This document shows, one piece after another, positions 41,336-50,371 of a stretch of 64,000 nucleotides of DNA. The position numbers and the translations under genes were made by a program. Positions within the stretch are counted from its first letter, which is position 1. Each line of letters opens with the position of its first letter. This DNA comes from Spiribacter halobius (GTDB taxonomy: Bacteria; Pseudomonadota; Gammaproteobacteria; Nitrococcales; Nitrococcaceae): NCBI RefSeq assembly GCF_020883455.1, contig NZ_CP086615.1, forward strand, positions 682,001 to 746,000. Direction: 5' to 3'. The notes beneath the pieces were generated by a model, which did not search any database, was not told the origin of the DNA, and was given only the letters and a program-made list of their open reading frames with translations.

Positions 41336-44274
41336 GCGCCACCCAATGGTCCTGGCGGCGCATCTACCGGCGCAATGCGCTGGTGTTCCTGCTGGCGGGC
41401 GCGGCGATCGCAGCCTGGGGCTTTGCGACCTTCTCCCTGGATCGCCGCTCCGAGGCGGACGCCGCCTACACTCGCGCCCTCAATCTCGCCGATCTGCTGG
41501 CCGAGTACACCGGGCAGCTGTTTCGCGGCATCGACTACGGCCTGGTGGGCCTCGCGGAATCCCTGGACATGAGCCGGCTCGGCGAGCCGAGCTACGCCGG
41601 CCCGGCCCACGCCCTGCTGAGCGCGCGGCGCGCGCTCACCGAGGATGTGTTCGCGTTCTTCGTGCTGGACGGTGAAGGGCGGGTGCTCTATAGCTCGCGC
41701 ACCCCCTCGCCGGAGCCCGTCGACCTCTCCAGCCGCGAGATCTACCAGCGCGCTATCGCCGGCGAGCAGGGTCTAATCATCAGTCGCCCGATCACCGGGG
41801 CCGTTGGCTACGCCGAGGGCGAGCCCATACTCAATGTCAGCCGGCCGCTGTATAGCGACGGCGAACCGGTAGGCGTGGTTGCCGCCGCCATCTCGCTCTC
41901 GGCCCTGGAGGCGTTCTACGCCGCCCTCGAGCTTGGCCCCTACGGCGCGGTCGGATTGTTCCGCGACGACGGAGTGCTACTCGCCCGCAGCCCGCCGCGG
42001 CCCGAGATCATCGGCCGGGATTTCTCGGACGTCCCGCTGTTTCAGGAGCACCTGCCGGCTGCCCCCCGCGGCACCTACTATCGGTCGTACTACAGCGATG
42101 GCCGCTACCGCTACAGCGCCTACCGGCGGGCGAGCGGCGAGCCCCTGGTGGCCTTCGTTGGGCTGGATGCCGCGAGCGTGATGGCGAGCTGGCGGCAGCG
42201 CACGGCGATCAGCGGCGGCGCGCTGGTGCTGGTGCTTGCCCTGCTCGGCTGGCTGTTCCTGCGCAGTGCCCGTGCCGAGGCCTCGGAGCGTGCGCTGGAG
42301 GCGGCCTATGGGGAGCGTCTGGAGACGCTCGCCGGCGAGTCCCGCGAGCTGGTGGCGGCGCCGGACGCGGACACGCTGGCCGGCGGCGTGCTGGCCCTGG
42401 CGCTGCGCCTGGTGACGGCGGACCACGCCTGCCTGCGGCTGCGCGGGCTGGGCGCGGAGGGGCATGAGTACCGGCGTTGTGTCGATGGCGACGGCCGGCG
42501 GCTCGATGCCGCGGCGCTCCCGGAAGGGGGGTTCGTCGCCAGCGTGCTCGCCGAGGGCAGCCCGCGCCAGCGCATGCTGGCGGACGGGCACTGGCTGGGC
42601 GTGCCCGTGCTGACGCCGGACCGGGCCTGCATCGGTGCGCTGGAGCTCTACCGCGGCGGCGGCAGCGCGTTTCGGGACGACGAGTCGCACCTGCTGCAGC
42701 AGCTGGTGGCCGTCGCCGGCGCCGTGCTGGAGAACCAGCGGGCACGCGCCGCGGAGCGCCGGGCGCTGGAGGCGAACGTCGCGGCCGCGCGGGAGAAGGA
42801 GCGCATCCTCGAGAGCATCTCCGACGCGCTGTTCGTCCTTGATCGCGACTGGCGCTTCACCTACCTCAATGAGCGGGCCTGCCAGCTGCTCGAGCGCGAT
42901 GACCTGGAGGGCGAGAACGTCTGGGAGGCCTTCCCCGAGGCTCGGGACACGGAAGCGTACCGCCACTATCACCACGCCATGGCGAGTGGCGAGACGGTGA
43001 GTTTCGAGTTCTACTACCCGCCGCTGGAGCGGTGGTTCTCGGTGCGGGCGTACCCCTTTGCCGACGGCCTGTCGGTGTACTTCCAGGACGTGAGCGAGCG
43101 GGTCGCCATGCAGCAGCAGCTGCAGCAGGCGCAGAAGATGGAGGTCATCGGCCAGCTGACCGGTGGCGTGGCCCACGATTTCAACAACCTGCTGACGGTC
43201 ATCCTCGGCAACACGGAGATCCTGCTGGAGGAGACGTCGGCGGGCAGCGCGGCACAGGATGCGGCGCGGCTGACCCAGCGCGCCGCGGAGCGCGCCCAGG
43301 GGCTGACCCAGCGTCTGCTGGCCTTCGCACGGCGGCAGCCGCTGGCGCCGGAGGCGCTGGATGTGGCCAGGCTGCTGCGGGAGATGGAGCCGCTGGTGCG
43401 ACGCAGCCTGGGCGAGACGGTGATGCTGGAGACGGTATCCGCCGCCGGCCTCTGGCAGGCCTTTGCCGATGCCGGGCAGCTGGAGGCGGCGCTGCTCAAC
43501 CTCGCGGTCAACGCCCGCGACGCCATGCCGGAGGGAGGCCGCCTGACCATCGAGGCCGCCAACGCGCATATCAACGAGCGTTACGCCGCGGCCATACCGG
43601 AGCTGGAGCCGGGGCAATACGTGGTAGTGGCGGTCAGCGATACCGGTGCCGGCATGGATGACGACACCCGCGAGCGGGCCTTCGAGCCCTTCTTTACCAC
43701 CAAGGGCAAGCACCACGGCTCCGGGCTCGGCCTGAGCATGGTCTACGGCTTCGCCAAGCAGTCCCAGGGCAACGTGACCCTCTACAGCGAGCCGGGCGAG
43801 GGCACCACCGTCAAGGTCTACCTGCCCCGCTGGCACGGGCAGACGGCCAGTGGCGGGCCGAAGCCGCTGGCCCCGCCGGTGCCGGAGGGCAACGCCGGCC
43901 GCGGCGAGTGCCTGCTGGTGGTGGAGGACGACCCGATGGTACGCCGATTCGTGGTCAACGCCCTGGCCGGCCACGACTTCCGGGTAATCGAGGCCGCCGA
44001 TGCCACCACCGCGCTGGAGCAGGCCGCGGCCCTGCCCCGGCCGCCGGAGCTGCTGCTCACCGATGTGGTCCTCGGCGGCGGCATGAACGGCCCGGCCCTG
44101 GCGGACCGCCTCACCGACCGCTTCCCCGGCCTGCGCGTGCTCTACATGTCCGGCTATACGGAAAACGCCATCGTCCACCACGGCCGCCTGGATCCGGGGG
44201 TGGATCTGCTGCAGAAACCGTTCGGGCGGGCGGAGCTGCTGAGACGCTTACGGACGATCCTCGACCGGCCCTAG
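41332..44274 (+). CDS. Hybrid sensor histidine kinase with periplasmic Cache domain
   Basis: The 980-residue protein has a first membrane helix (residues 14-32), a periplasmic Cache-type sensor up to about 285, and a second helix near 291-310. GAF (336-472) and PAS (490-590) domains follow. The HisKA phospho-acceptor is in GGVAHDFNNLL near residue 613, and the HATPase has LNLAVNARDAM and GSGLGLSMVYG. The C-terminal receiver (860-977) has Asp in LLLTDVVLGGG. The GTG start overlaps the REC-EAL gene (GTGA). The stop codon sits in the loop of a 24-bp hairpin. Ligand unknown; Cache sensors usually bind small organic molecules. Confidence 0.88.
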   Translation: MSATQWSWRRIYRRNALVFLLAGAAIAAWGFATFSLDRRSEADAAYTRALNLADLLAEYTGQLFRGIDYGLVGLAESLDMSRLGEPSYAGPAHALLSARRALTEDVFAFFVLDGEGRVLYSSRTPSPEPVDLSSREIYQRAIAGEQGLIISRPITGAVGYAEGEPILNVSRPLYSDGEPVGVVAAAISLSALEAFYAALELGPYGAVGLFRDDGVLLARSPPRPEIIGRDFSDVPLFQEHLPAAPRGTYYRSYYSDGRYRYSAYRRASGEPLVAFVGLDAASVMASWRQRTAISGGALVLVLALLGWLFLRSARAEASERALEAAYGERLETLAGESRELVAAPDADTLAGGVLALALRLVTADHACLRLRGLGAEGHEYRRCVDGDGRRLDAAALPEGGFVASVLAEGSPRQRMLADGHWLGVPVLTPDRACIGALELYRGGGSAFRDDESHLLQQLVAVAGAVLENQRARAAERRALEANVAAAREKERILESISDALFVLDRDWRFTYLNERACQLLERDDLEGENVWEAFPEARDTEAYRHYHHAMASGETVSFEFYYPPLERWFSVRAYPFADGLSVYFQDVSERVAMQQQLQQAQKMEVIGQLTGGVAHDFNNLLTVILGNTEILLEETSAGSAAQDAARLTQRAAERAQGLTQRLLAFARRQPLAPEALDVARLLREMEPLVRRSLGETVMLETVSAAGLWQAFADAGQLEAALLNLAVNARDAMPEGGRLTIEAANAHINERYAAAIPELEPGQYVVVAVSDTGAGMDDDTRERAFEPFFTTKGKHHGSGLGLSMVYGFAKQSQGNVTLYSEPGEGTTVKVYLPRWHGQTASGGPKPLAPPVPEGNAGRGECLLVVEDDPMVRRFVVNALAGHDFRVIEAADATTALEQAAALPRPPELLLTDVVLGGGMNGPALADRLTDRFPGLRVLYMSGYTENAIVHHGRLDPGVDLLQKPFGRAELLRRLRTILDRP

Positions 44275-44297
44275 GCCGGTCGAGGATCGTTCGTAAG
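44247..44297 (+). terminator. 24-bp hairpin with the kinase stop codon in its loop
   Basis: The last eight codons of the kinase gene (44247-44270) pair with an inverted copy at 44274-44297 with one mismatch. The loop CTA plus the first base of the second arm contains TAG. No T-run follows; the heptamer array begins two bases later. Confidence 0.65.
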
Positions 44298-44298
44298 C

Positions 44299-44404
44299 AG
44301 TTCGAAGTTCAAAGTTCAAAGTTCAAAGACCGTCTCAGCACGGTGCGTGTCATCACACCCCGTTGGGCGGGTGTCTTTGAACTTTGAGCTTCGAACTTTG
44401 AACT
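44299..44404. repeat. Inverted TTTGAAC heptamer arrays B5
   Basis: AGTTCGAAGTTCAAAGTTC and further units (44299-44330) face GTCTTTGAACTTTGAGCTTC and further units (44373-44404). The spacer of 42 bases has no ORF. Both arms abut stop-codon hairpins of the convergent genes on either side. Confidence 0.75.
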
Positions 44405-44405
44405 C

Positions 44406-44451
44406 CGGGAGCGTTTTCAGGACGCGTAAGCGTCCCGAAAACGCTCCCGGA
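44406..44451 (-). terminator. Hairpin overlapping the matB stop codon
   Basis: CCGGGAGCGTTTTC and GGACGC pair with GCGTCC and GAAAACGCTCCCGG around GTAA, with one mismatch. The matB stop (44417-44419) lies in the first arm on the plus strand, so the end of the gene and its downstream inverted copy form the stem. Confidence 0.62.
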
Positions 44452-45937
44452 GCTCGTTCTTCTGCACCTTCCCCATGGCGTTGCGCGGCAGGCTGTCGAC
44501 GAAGAACACGCGCTTGGGCTGCTTGTAGCGGGCGAGCCGTCCCTGCAGGGCCTCAATGACGTCGGCCTCCTCCAGGCTCGCCCCCGGGCGGCGCACGACG
44601 ACAGCGGTGACGCCCTCGCCGAAGTCGGGATGGGGCAGGCCGATGACGGCGGACTCCTCGACGGCGTCGATCTCGTCGATCACCTGCTCGACCTCCTTGG
44701 GGTAGACGTTATAGCCGCCGGAGATGACCAGGTCCTTGTCGCGGCCGACGATGTGCACGTAGCCGCGCTCGTCGATCATGCCGAGGTCGCCGGTGATGAA
44801 GAAGCCGTCCTCCCGGAACTCCTCGCGGGTCTTCTCCGGCATGCGCCAGTAGCCGGGGAAGACATTGGGGCCGCGCACCTCCAGCTGCCCCACCTCGCCC
44901 CGGGGCAGCTCGCGGCCGGTTTCCCGATCGGTGACCCGCAGCGCCACCCCCGGCAGCGGGAAGCCGACGGTGCCCGCGCGGCGTTCGCCGTCGTAGGGGT
45001 TGGAGGTGTTCATGTTGGTCTCGGTCATGCCGTAGCGCTCGAGGATGGCGTGGCCGGTGCGCTCGCGGAAGGCCTCGTGGGTCTCGGCGGTGAGCGGTGC
45101 GGAGCCCGACGTGAACAGTCGCATGTTGGCCACGCGCTCGCGATTCAGGCGTTCGTCCTGCAGCAGGCGGGTGTAGAAGGTGGGCACGCCCATCATCGTG
45201 GTGCCCTCGCGCATCGCCTCGAGCACGGTGTCGGCGTCGAAGCGCGGCAGGAACAGCATGGAGGCCCCGCTCATCAGGACCACGTTGCAGGCCACGAACA
45301 GCCCATGGGTGTGGAAGATGGGCAGGGCGTGTATCAGCCGGTCGGCGGCGGTGAAGCGCCAGCACTCGGTGAGCGCCTCGGCGTTGGAGGCGAGGTTGCC
45401 GTGGGTCAGCATCGCTCCCTTGGCGCGGCCGGTGGTGCCCGAGGTGTACAGGATGGCGGCGAGGTCCTCCGCCGCCCGGGGCTCCACGGCCTCGAAGGGG
45501 CTGGCCGCCGCCGCGGCCTCCATGACGCTGCCGTCGCGCTTGGTGCCGAGGGTGACCACGCGGGTGCTGCCGGTCTCGCGGGCGATGCGCTCGGCGACGC
45601 GGGCGTCCGGCGGGCGGCAGACGAACAGGGCCGGCTCGGCGTCGCCGAGGAAGTAGCGGATCTCCTCCCCGGTGTAGGCGGTGTTGAGCGGCAGCCAGAC
45701 CCCGCCCATGCGCAGGCAGGCGAGGTAGAGCAGGATCGCCTCGGGGCTCTTGTCCACCTGGGCGGCGACGCGGTCGCCGGGGCGAACGCCGAGATCACGC
45801 AGGGTGCCGGCGAGCCGGGCGCTCTCCGCGAGGGCGTCGCGGTAGCGGTAATGCTGCCCCTCGGGGGTGACGATGAAGTCCGCATCGCCGCGTTCCTGCA
45901 TGCGCCCGGCGAAGCGCTCAAAGAGGTTGTCGCTCAT
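44417..45937 (-). CDS. matB: Malonyl-CoA synthetase
   Basis: The enzyme activates malonate with ATP and CoA. The 506-residue protein is an adenylate-forming enzyme: P-loop YTSGTTGRAKGAMLTH near residue 165, RYGMTETNMNTSNPY and ITGDLGMIDERGYV. The catalytic Lys is in RNAMGKVQKNEL near the end. The match to MatB (subgroup with IFHTHGLFVA) and the adjacent malonyl-CoA decarboxylase support malonate as substrate. The ATG overlaps the upstream gene by four bases (ATGA). Confidence 0.9.
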   Translation of the reverse strand: MSDNLFERFAGRMQERGDADFIVTPEGQHYRYRDALAESARLAGTLRDLGVRPGDRVAAQVDKSPEAILLYLACLRMGGVWLPLNTAYTGEEIRYFLGDAEPALFVCRPPDARVAERIARETGSTRVVTLGTKRDGSVMEAAAAASPFEAVEPRAAEDLAAILYTSGTTGRAKGAMLTHGNLASNAEALTECWRFTAADRLIHALPIFHTHGLFVACNVVLMSGASMLFLPRFDADTVLEAMREGTTMMGVPTFYTRLLQDERLNRERVANMRLFTSGSAPLTAETHEAFRERTGHAILERYGMTETNMNTSNPYDGERRAGTVGFPLPGVALRVTDRETGRELPRGEVGQLEVRGPNVFPGYWRMPEKTREEFREDGFFITGDLGMIDERGYVHIVGRDKDLVISGGYNVYPKEVEQVIDEIDAVEESAVIGLPHPDFGEGVTAVVVRRPGASLEEADVIEALQGRLARYKQPKRVFFVDSLPRNAMGKVQKNELRERFRDAYAS

Positions 45938-47295
45938 CCCCGCGCTGCCTCCTTCAGGATCTTGCGCGCCCGGCGCGCGAGGTCGCGTACCTCGCTGGAG
46001 GTGGCGATGGTGCCGCGCGCGGTGAACTGCTCGTGGTTGCGCTCGATCTCGTCGAGCACGTAGAGGTAGTTGACCATCAGCCCCGCGCCCTGCTGCAGAC
46101 CCTTCCCCGAGGTGTCGCCGAGCCAGTTGATGCGGTGCAGGCGGGCGCCGTTGCCGAGATGGAAGCGCGCCACCGGGTTCAGCGGCTGGCCCTCCTCGTT
46201 GCGGGCGGCCGTCAGGTAATGGGCGGCCAGCGGCAGCATGACCGCCTTGAGCTTGCCGGAGAGGGTCTCGTCACGGTGCCAGTCCGGCGTCTCGAGGCCC
46301 GCGAGGAGGGTCCGGGTATCGTCGTCGAGGGGCTCGGACGGGTCGTCGACGAGCTCCTGCAGCCAGCGCCGGAAGCCTGGTACCGGCGAGAGGGTGACGA
46401 AGTTCCGCAGGTTGGGCAGCTCCTGGGCGAGCTCCAGCACCACCTGCTTGATCAGGAAGTTGCCGAAGGAGATCCCGCGCAGCCCCCGCTGGCAGTTGCT
46501 GATGCCGTAGAAGGCCGCGGTATCGGCCCGCTCCGGGGCGTCCACCGCCTTGTGCTGCTGGTTGAGGATGCCCTGGACCTGATCGGGGATGCCCTTGTGC
46601 AGGGCCACTTCCAGGAAGATCAGCGGCTCGTCCCCGATGGCCGGGTGGAAGAACGCGAAGCACCGGCGGTCCTTCGGGTCCAGCCGCCGGCGCAGGTCGC
46701 TCCAGTCGCTGATGGCGTGCACCGCCTCGTAGTCGATGATCTTCTCCAGAATCGCCGCCGGGGTATGCCAGTCGATCCGCCGCAGCACCAGGAAGCCGCG
46801 GTTGAACCAGGACCCGAACAGATGCGCGAAGTCCGCGTCCACGGCCTCGAACTCCGGGTGCTCGGGGAGCAGCCGGAGCAGGTCCTCACGCATGCGCACC
46901 AGCTCGAAGGTGCCGCCGGCGGGCAGGTTGAGCCGGCGCAGCAGCTCCTGACGGCGCGGCTCGCAGGCCTGGAACAGCGCGCTCAGGGACCGGCCGTCGC
47001 CACGCTCGCGGTAGGCCTGGTAGGCGGCATCGATGGCGGCCGGGTCGGCGGAGAAGTCCTCCGCCAGCACCTGGAAGAACCGCTCCCGCTCCGCCGCCGG
47101 CAGCAGCTCGTAGAGATCCAGTGCACGCTGGGCGAGGGCGATGCTGGAGGCCTCGCCGTCGCTCTCCATGAGCTCGGTGCAGGCCTCGACCATGCCCTGG
47201 TGGTCCTTCGGCAGCCGGGCCGCTGCCTGGCGGCGGGAGAGGGCGTCCCGCTGGGTAATGGTCTGGATCAGGTCCTGCAGGAAGCTGACGTTCAT
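45934..47295 (-). CDS. matA: Malonyl-CoA decarboxylase
   Basis: The enzyme converts malonyl-CoA to acetyl-CoA and CO2. The 453-residue protein has the all-helical N-terminal part and the GNAT-like C-terminal half of the eukaryotic-type MCD. Visible motifs are FYGISNCQRGLRGISFGNFL and the catalytic His in ARFHLGNGARLHRINWLGD. A preceding GGAG supports the ATG. It overlaps matB and follows the TRAP genes, so uptake, activation and decarboxylation of malonate are in one transcript. Confidence 0.92.
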   Translation of the reverse strand: MNVSFLQDLIQTITQRDALSRRQAAARLPKDHQGMVEACTELMESDGEASSIALAQRALDLYELLPAAERERFFQVLAEDFSADPAAIDAAYQAYRERGDGRSLSALFQACEPRRQELLRRLNLPAGGTFELVRMREDLLRLLPEHPEFEAVDADFAHLFGSWFNRGFLVLRRIDWHTPAAILEKIIDYEAVHAISDWSDLRRRLDPKDRRCFAFFHPAIGDEPLIFLEVALHKGIPDQVQGILNQQHKAVDAPERADTAAFYGISNCQRGLRGISFGNFLIKQVVLELAQELPNLRNFVTLSPVPGFRRWLQELVDDPSEPLDDDTRTLLAGLETPDWHRDETLSGKLKAVMLPLAAHYLTAARNEEGQPLNPVARFHLGNGARLHRINWLGDTSGKGLQQGAGLMVNYLYVLDEIERNHEQFTARGTIATSSEVRDLARRARKILKEAARG

Positions 47296-47317
47296 TCGGG
47301 TCTCCGTGGCGGCTGCC

Positions 47318-48640
47318 TCAGCCCATCATGGCGCTGGGCAGCCAGGTGGCGAGCCCCGGGAAGAAGCAGAGGATCACGATGGCGAGGACCATGCAGAGGG
47401 CGTAGGGCAGGCTGCCCAGCAGCACGTCGCGCAGCGAGATCTCCGGGGCGATGCCGTTGATGATGAACAGATTCAGGCCCACCGGCGGGGTGATCAGCCC
47501 GATCTCGAGGTTGATGGTGAGGATCACCGCGAACCAGTAGGGGTCGAACCCGGCGTTGAGGATGATCGGCATGAGGATCGGCGCCGTCATCACGATCACC
47601 GCCACCGGCGGCAGGAAGAACCCGGCCAGCAGCAGGAACAGGTTGATCACCGCCATCAGCACCCAGCGGTTGACGTCCATGTCGGCGATGGCGTTGGCCA
47701 GGGTCTGGGTGATGAACATCGACGACAGCGCGAAGGCGAAGATCTCCGCGGCGGCGATGATGAGCATGATCATCACGCTCTCGCGCAGGGTGTCGCGGAA
47801 GATCAGCTTCAGCGGCTTCCACTGCCACATGCGGTAGATGATCACCGCCAGGGCGATGCACAGGAAGGCGCCGGCACCGGCGGCCTCGGAGGGGGTCGCC
47901 ACGCCGCCGTAGAGCGTGTACAGGATACCCACCACCACGGCCAGGAAGGGCAGCACACGGACCATCGAGTCGATGTTCTGGCGCAGCGTGCGCTTGACCT
48001 GGCTGGCCGCGCGGGCAGCCTCGTCACCGTAGCCGCCGGCGATCTTGCAGGCGATGATCGTCCAGATGATGAACAGCCCCGCCAGCATGAAGCCCGGGAT
48101 GATGCCGGCGATGAACAGCCGCCCGATGGAGGTCTCGGTGGCGATGCCGTAGACGATCATGGTCACCGACGGCGGGATGAGAATGCCGAGCGTCCCGCCG
48201 GCGGCGATGCAGCCGGCGGCCACCCCATCGGGATAGCCCCGGGCGCGCATCTCGGGGATGCCCATCTTGCCGATGGCCGCACAGGTGGCCGGCGAGGAGC
48301 CCGAGAGCGCCGCGAAGATCGAGCAGGCGCCGATGTTGGAGACTGCGAGCCCCGCCGGCACCCGCGCCAGCCAGACGTCCAGCGAGCGGTAGAGATCGCG
48401 CCCGGTGGGGGACGACGCCACCGCCGCGCCCATCATGATGAACATCGGGATGGCGACGAAGCCGAACTCGGCGATGCTGTCGTAGAAGGTCTCGCCGAAG
48501 TAGGTGAGCTCCGGCATGCCGCGGTTGATGACCAGGGCGGCCAGAGAGACTGCGCCCAGGGCGAAGGCGATGGGGGTGCCGATGGCCATCAGCGCGAACA
48601 GGGCGATGACCACCAGCAGGCCACTGGTGAGAGGGTTCAT
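47318..48640 (-). CDS. matM: Malonate TRAP transporter, large membrane subunit (DctM)
   Basis: The 440-residue protein has twelve or so membrane helices, DctM type: MFIMMGAAVASSPTGRDLY, then AALSGSSPATCAAIGK and GILIPPSVTMIVYG. The later ITPPVGLNLFIING is typical of the substrate-binding re-entrant region. The ATG overlaps the matQ stop by one base. The malonate assignment depends on the two downstream enzymes. Confidence 0.85.
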   Translation of the reverse strand: MNPLTSGLLVVIALFALMAIGTPIAFALGAVSLAALVINRGMPELTYFGETFYDSIAEFGFVAIPMFIMMGAAVASSPTGRDLYRSLDVWLARVPAGLAVSNIGACSIFAALSGSSPATCAAIGKMGIPEMRARGYPDGVAAGCIAAGGTLGILIPPSVTMIVYGIATETSIGRLFIAGIIPGFMLAGLFIIWTIIACKIAGGYGDEAARAASQVKRTLRQNIDSMVRVLPFLAVVVGILYTLYGGVATPSEAAGAGAFLCIALAVIIYRMWQWKPLKLIFRDTLRESVMIMLIIAAAEIFAFALSSMFITQTLANAIADMDVNRWVLMAVINLFLLLAGFFLPPVAVIVMTAPILMPIILNAGFDPYWFAVILTINLEIGLITPPVGLNLFIINGIAPEISLRDVLLGSLPYALCMVLAIVILCFFPGLATWLPSAMMG

Positions 48641-49248
48641 CAGAAGTCTCCCCGCAGGAATTCGGCCACGTACTGCAGGCAGAGCAGCGTCGCACTGATG
48701 CCGAGCGGCAGCACCGGGATCCACAGCGGCGGATTCCAGACCGTGCCCGTGCCCCAGCCGAGGGTGTAGGCCTCAATGATGTAGTGCCAGGCGGCGTAGG
48801 TGAGCGCGGCGCAGAATACGAGGCTCACGAGCGCGCCGAGGCGCAGCATCAGCCAGCGGGCGCGGCCGCCGAGGGCGTCCGGCAGCGCCGTCACCGCCAC
48901 GTGGCCCCCCGTGAGCAGTACATACGGGGCGCCCAGCAGCATCGCCGCCGTTACCGCGTACACCGTGTACTCCGTCTGCCAGACCGTGCTCTGGTTGAGG
49001 ATGTAGCGCACGAAGATCATGTGGCAGACGCTGAAGACCCCGGAGATCAGCAGCGCGGTGGCCAGCACGGCGACGGCAGCCGAGACGCGGTCGATGGTCC
49101 GGATGTAGGCGCCGGCGAACCCGCCCCGGCGCACCTCGATCTCCGGCTCGGGCATGCCGGTGGCGGCGAGCCCGGCGGAGCCGGTGGCCGCCCCCGAAGG
49201 GGCGGCCGTGGCCTCGTCGTCGCGGCTACTCGACTGCGAGGGCCGCAT
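48640..49248 (-). CDS. matQ: Malonate TRAP transporter, small membrane subunit (DctQ)
   Basis: The 202-residue protein has a hydrophilic 40-residue lead and then four helices, as expected for DctQ (VCHMIFVRYILNQSTVWQTE in the first loop). AGGAG seven bases upstream supports the ATG at 49248, which lies inside the end of the preceding matP gene (23-base overlap). Confidence 0.82.
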   Translation of the reverse strand: MRPSQSSSRDDEATAAPSGAATGSAGLAATGMPEPEIEVRRGGFAGAYIRTIDRVSAAVAVLATALLISGVFSVCHMIFVRYILNQSTVWQTEYTVYAVTAAMLLGAPYVLLTGGHVAVTALPDALGGRARWLMLRLGALVSLVFCAALTYAAWHYIIEAYTLGWGTGTVWNPPLWIPVLPLGISATLLCLQYVAEFLRGDF

Positions 49249-50227
49249 CGATCAGCTCCTGGCCGTTCGGCACTTCCTCGGCGAAGGTCTTGTACGAGCT
49301 CTCCTGGGCGAGCTCGAGCCAGGCCTGGTAGTCGTCGGGGGACATGGTGACGACCTCGACGCCGTTCTCGCGGAAGACCTCGACCATGGTCTCGTCGAGC
49401 TGGGCGGCCTGCTCGGCGAAGTACTCCTCTGCGGCCTGGCCCGCGGCCATCAGGGCCTCCTGCTGCTCCGCGTTGAGGCCGTCCCAGGTGCGCTCGGAGA
49501 TCAGGATCGGCTCGTACATGAACCAGAGCGCGTTCTCCCCGGGGGCCGTGAGGCAGGTCACCTGCTCGTAGATGCGATAGGAGACGAACGAGCCCGAGGA
49601 CGTGTTGGCACCGTCCAGCACGCCGGTCTGCATCGCCGAGTAGATCTCAGAGCTCGGCATGGACGCGATGGAGGCACCGGCCTCGGCCAGGAGCTGGTCG
49701 AAGGCGGGGCCCGCGGCGCGCATGGTCTGCCCCTCGACGGTATCCGGCGAGGTGATGCAGCGCTCCTTGGAGGCGAAGCCGCCGGCGAGCCAGGCGTCGG
49801 AGAGCACGCGCACGCCGCCTTCCTGGATGACGTCCTTGATCATGTCCATGAACTCGGAGTCATTCAGGCGCTGGGCGCGCTCGTGGTTACGCACCAGGCC
49901 CGGCATGAGCGTGGCCGAGAACTCCGGGTGACGGCCGCTGGCGTAGTCCAGCGGGAAGGCGCTGATGTCGAGACGCCCCTGGGCCATGGCACCCCATTGC
50001 TCGCGCGGGCTGAACAGGGACGCCCCGGGGTAGACCTGGATCTCCAGGCCCACATCGGCCGCGGCCACTTCCTCGGCGAGGATCTGGACCATCTCGTCGC
50101 GCACGTCGCCCTGGCCGCCTGGCCACTGATGGGAGGCGCGCAGGGTGGTCTGGGCGGCGGCGGTGCTGCCGATGGCGGCGGCGAGGGCAAGGGCCCCGGC
50201 AAAAGCGAGGTTGGAACGCTTCATCAT
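49226..50227 (-). CDS. matP: Malonate TRAP transporter, periplasmic binding protein (DctP)
   Basis: The 333-residue precursor has a signal peptide ending ATAAAQTT and a DctP fold: LRASHQWPGGQGDVRDEMV, YPGASLFSPREQWGAMAQG and GQTMRAAGPAFDQLLAEAG. It is the first gene of the operon, divergent from the GntR regulator across 144 bases with two candidate operators. Confidence 0.87.
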   Translation of the reverse strand: MMKRSNLAFAGALALAAAIGSTAAAQTTLRASHQWPGGQGDVRDEMVQILAEEVAAADVGLEIQVYPGASLFSPREQWGAMAQGRLDISAFPLDYASGRHPEFSATLMPGLVRNHERAQRLNDSEFMDMIKDVIQEGGVRVLSDAWLAGGFASKERCITSPDTVEGQTMRAAGPAFDQLLAEAGASIASMPSSEIYSAMQTGVLDGANTSSGSFVSYRIYEQVTCLTAPGENALWFMYEPILISERTWDGLNAEQQEALMAAGQAAEEYFAEQAAQLDETMVEVFRENGVEVVTMSPDDYQAWLELAQESSYKTFAEEVPNGQELIDAALAVE

Positions 50228-50266
50228 CTCTCTCCTCCTGGGATGGTTCTGCTCTTCTGTCTGCTC

Positions 50267-50296
50267 GTATACATCTGCATCGCTGATGTATACATC
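50267..50296. promoter_or_regulatory. Two GTATAC-centred operator candidates
   Basis: GTATACATC at 50267-50275 and the perfect palindrome GATGTATACATC at 50285-50296 share the GTATAC core, with centres 21 bases apart, about two helical turns. They lie upstream of both matP and the GntR regulator. FadR-type GntR proteins commonly recognise TGTATACA-like sites. Confidence 0.6.
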
Positions 50297-50371
50297 GGTA
50301 TAGGCGTGGCTATACTTCCTGTCAACAACGTCTTGTGTTGCGATGCAACCCTCCGCGGCACTGGAGTCAGT

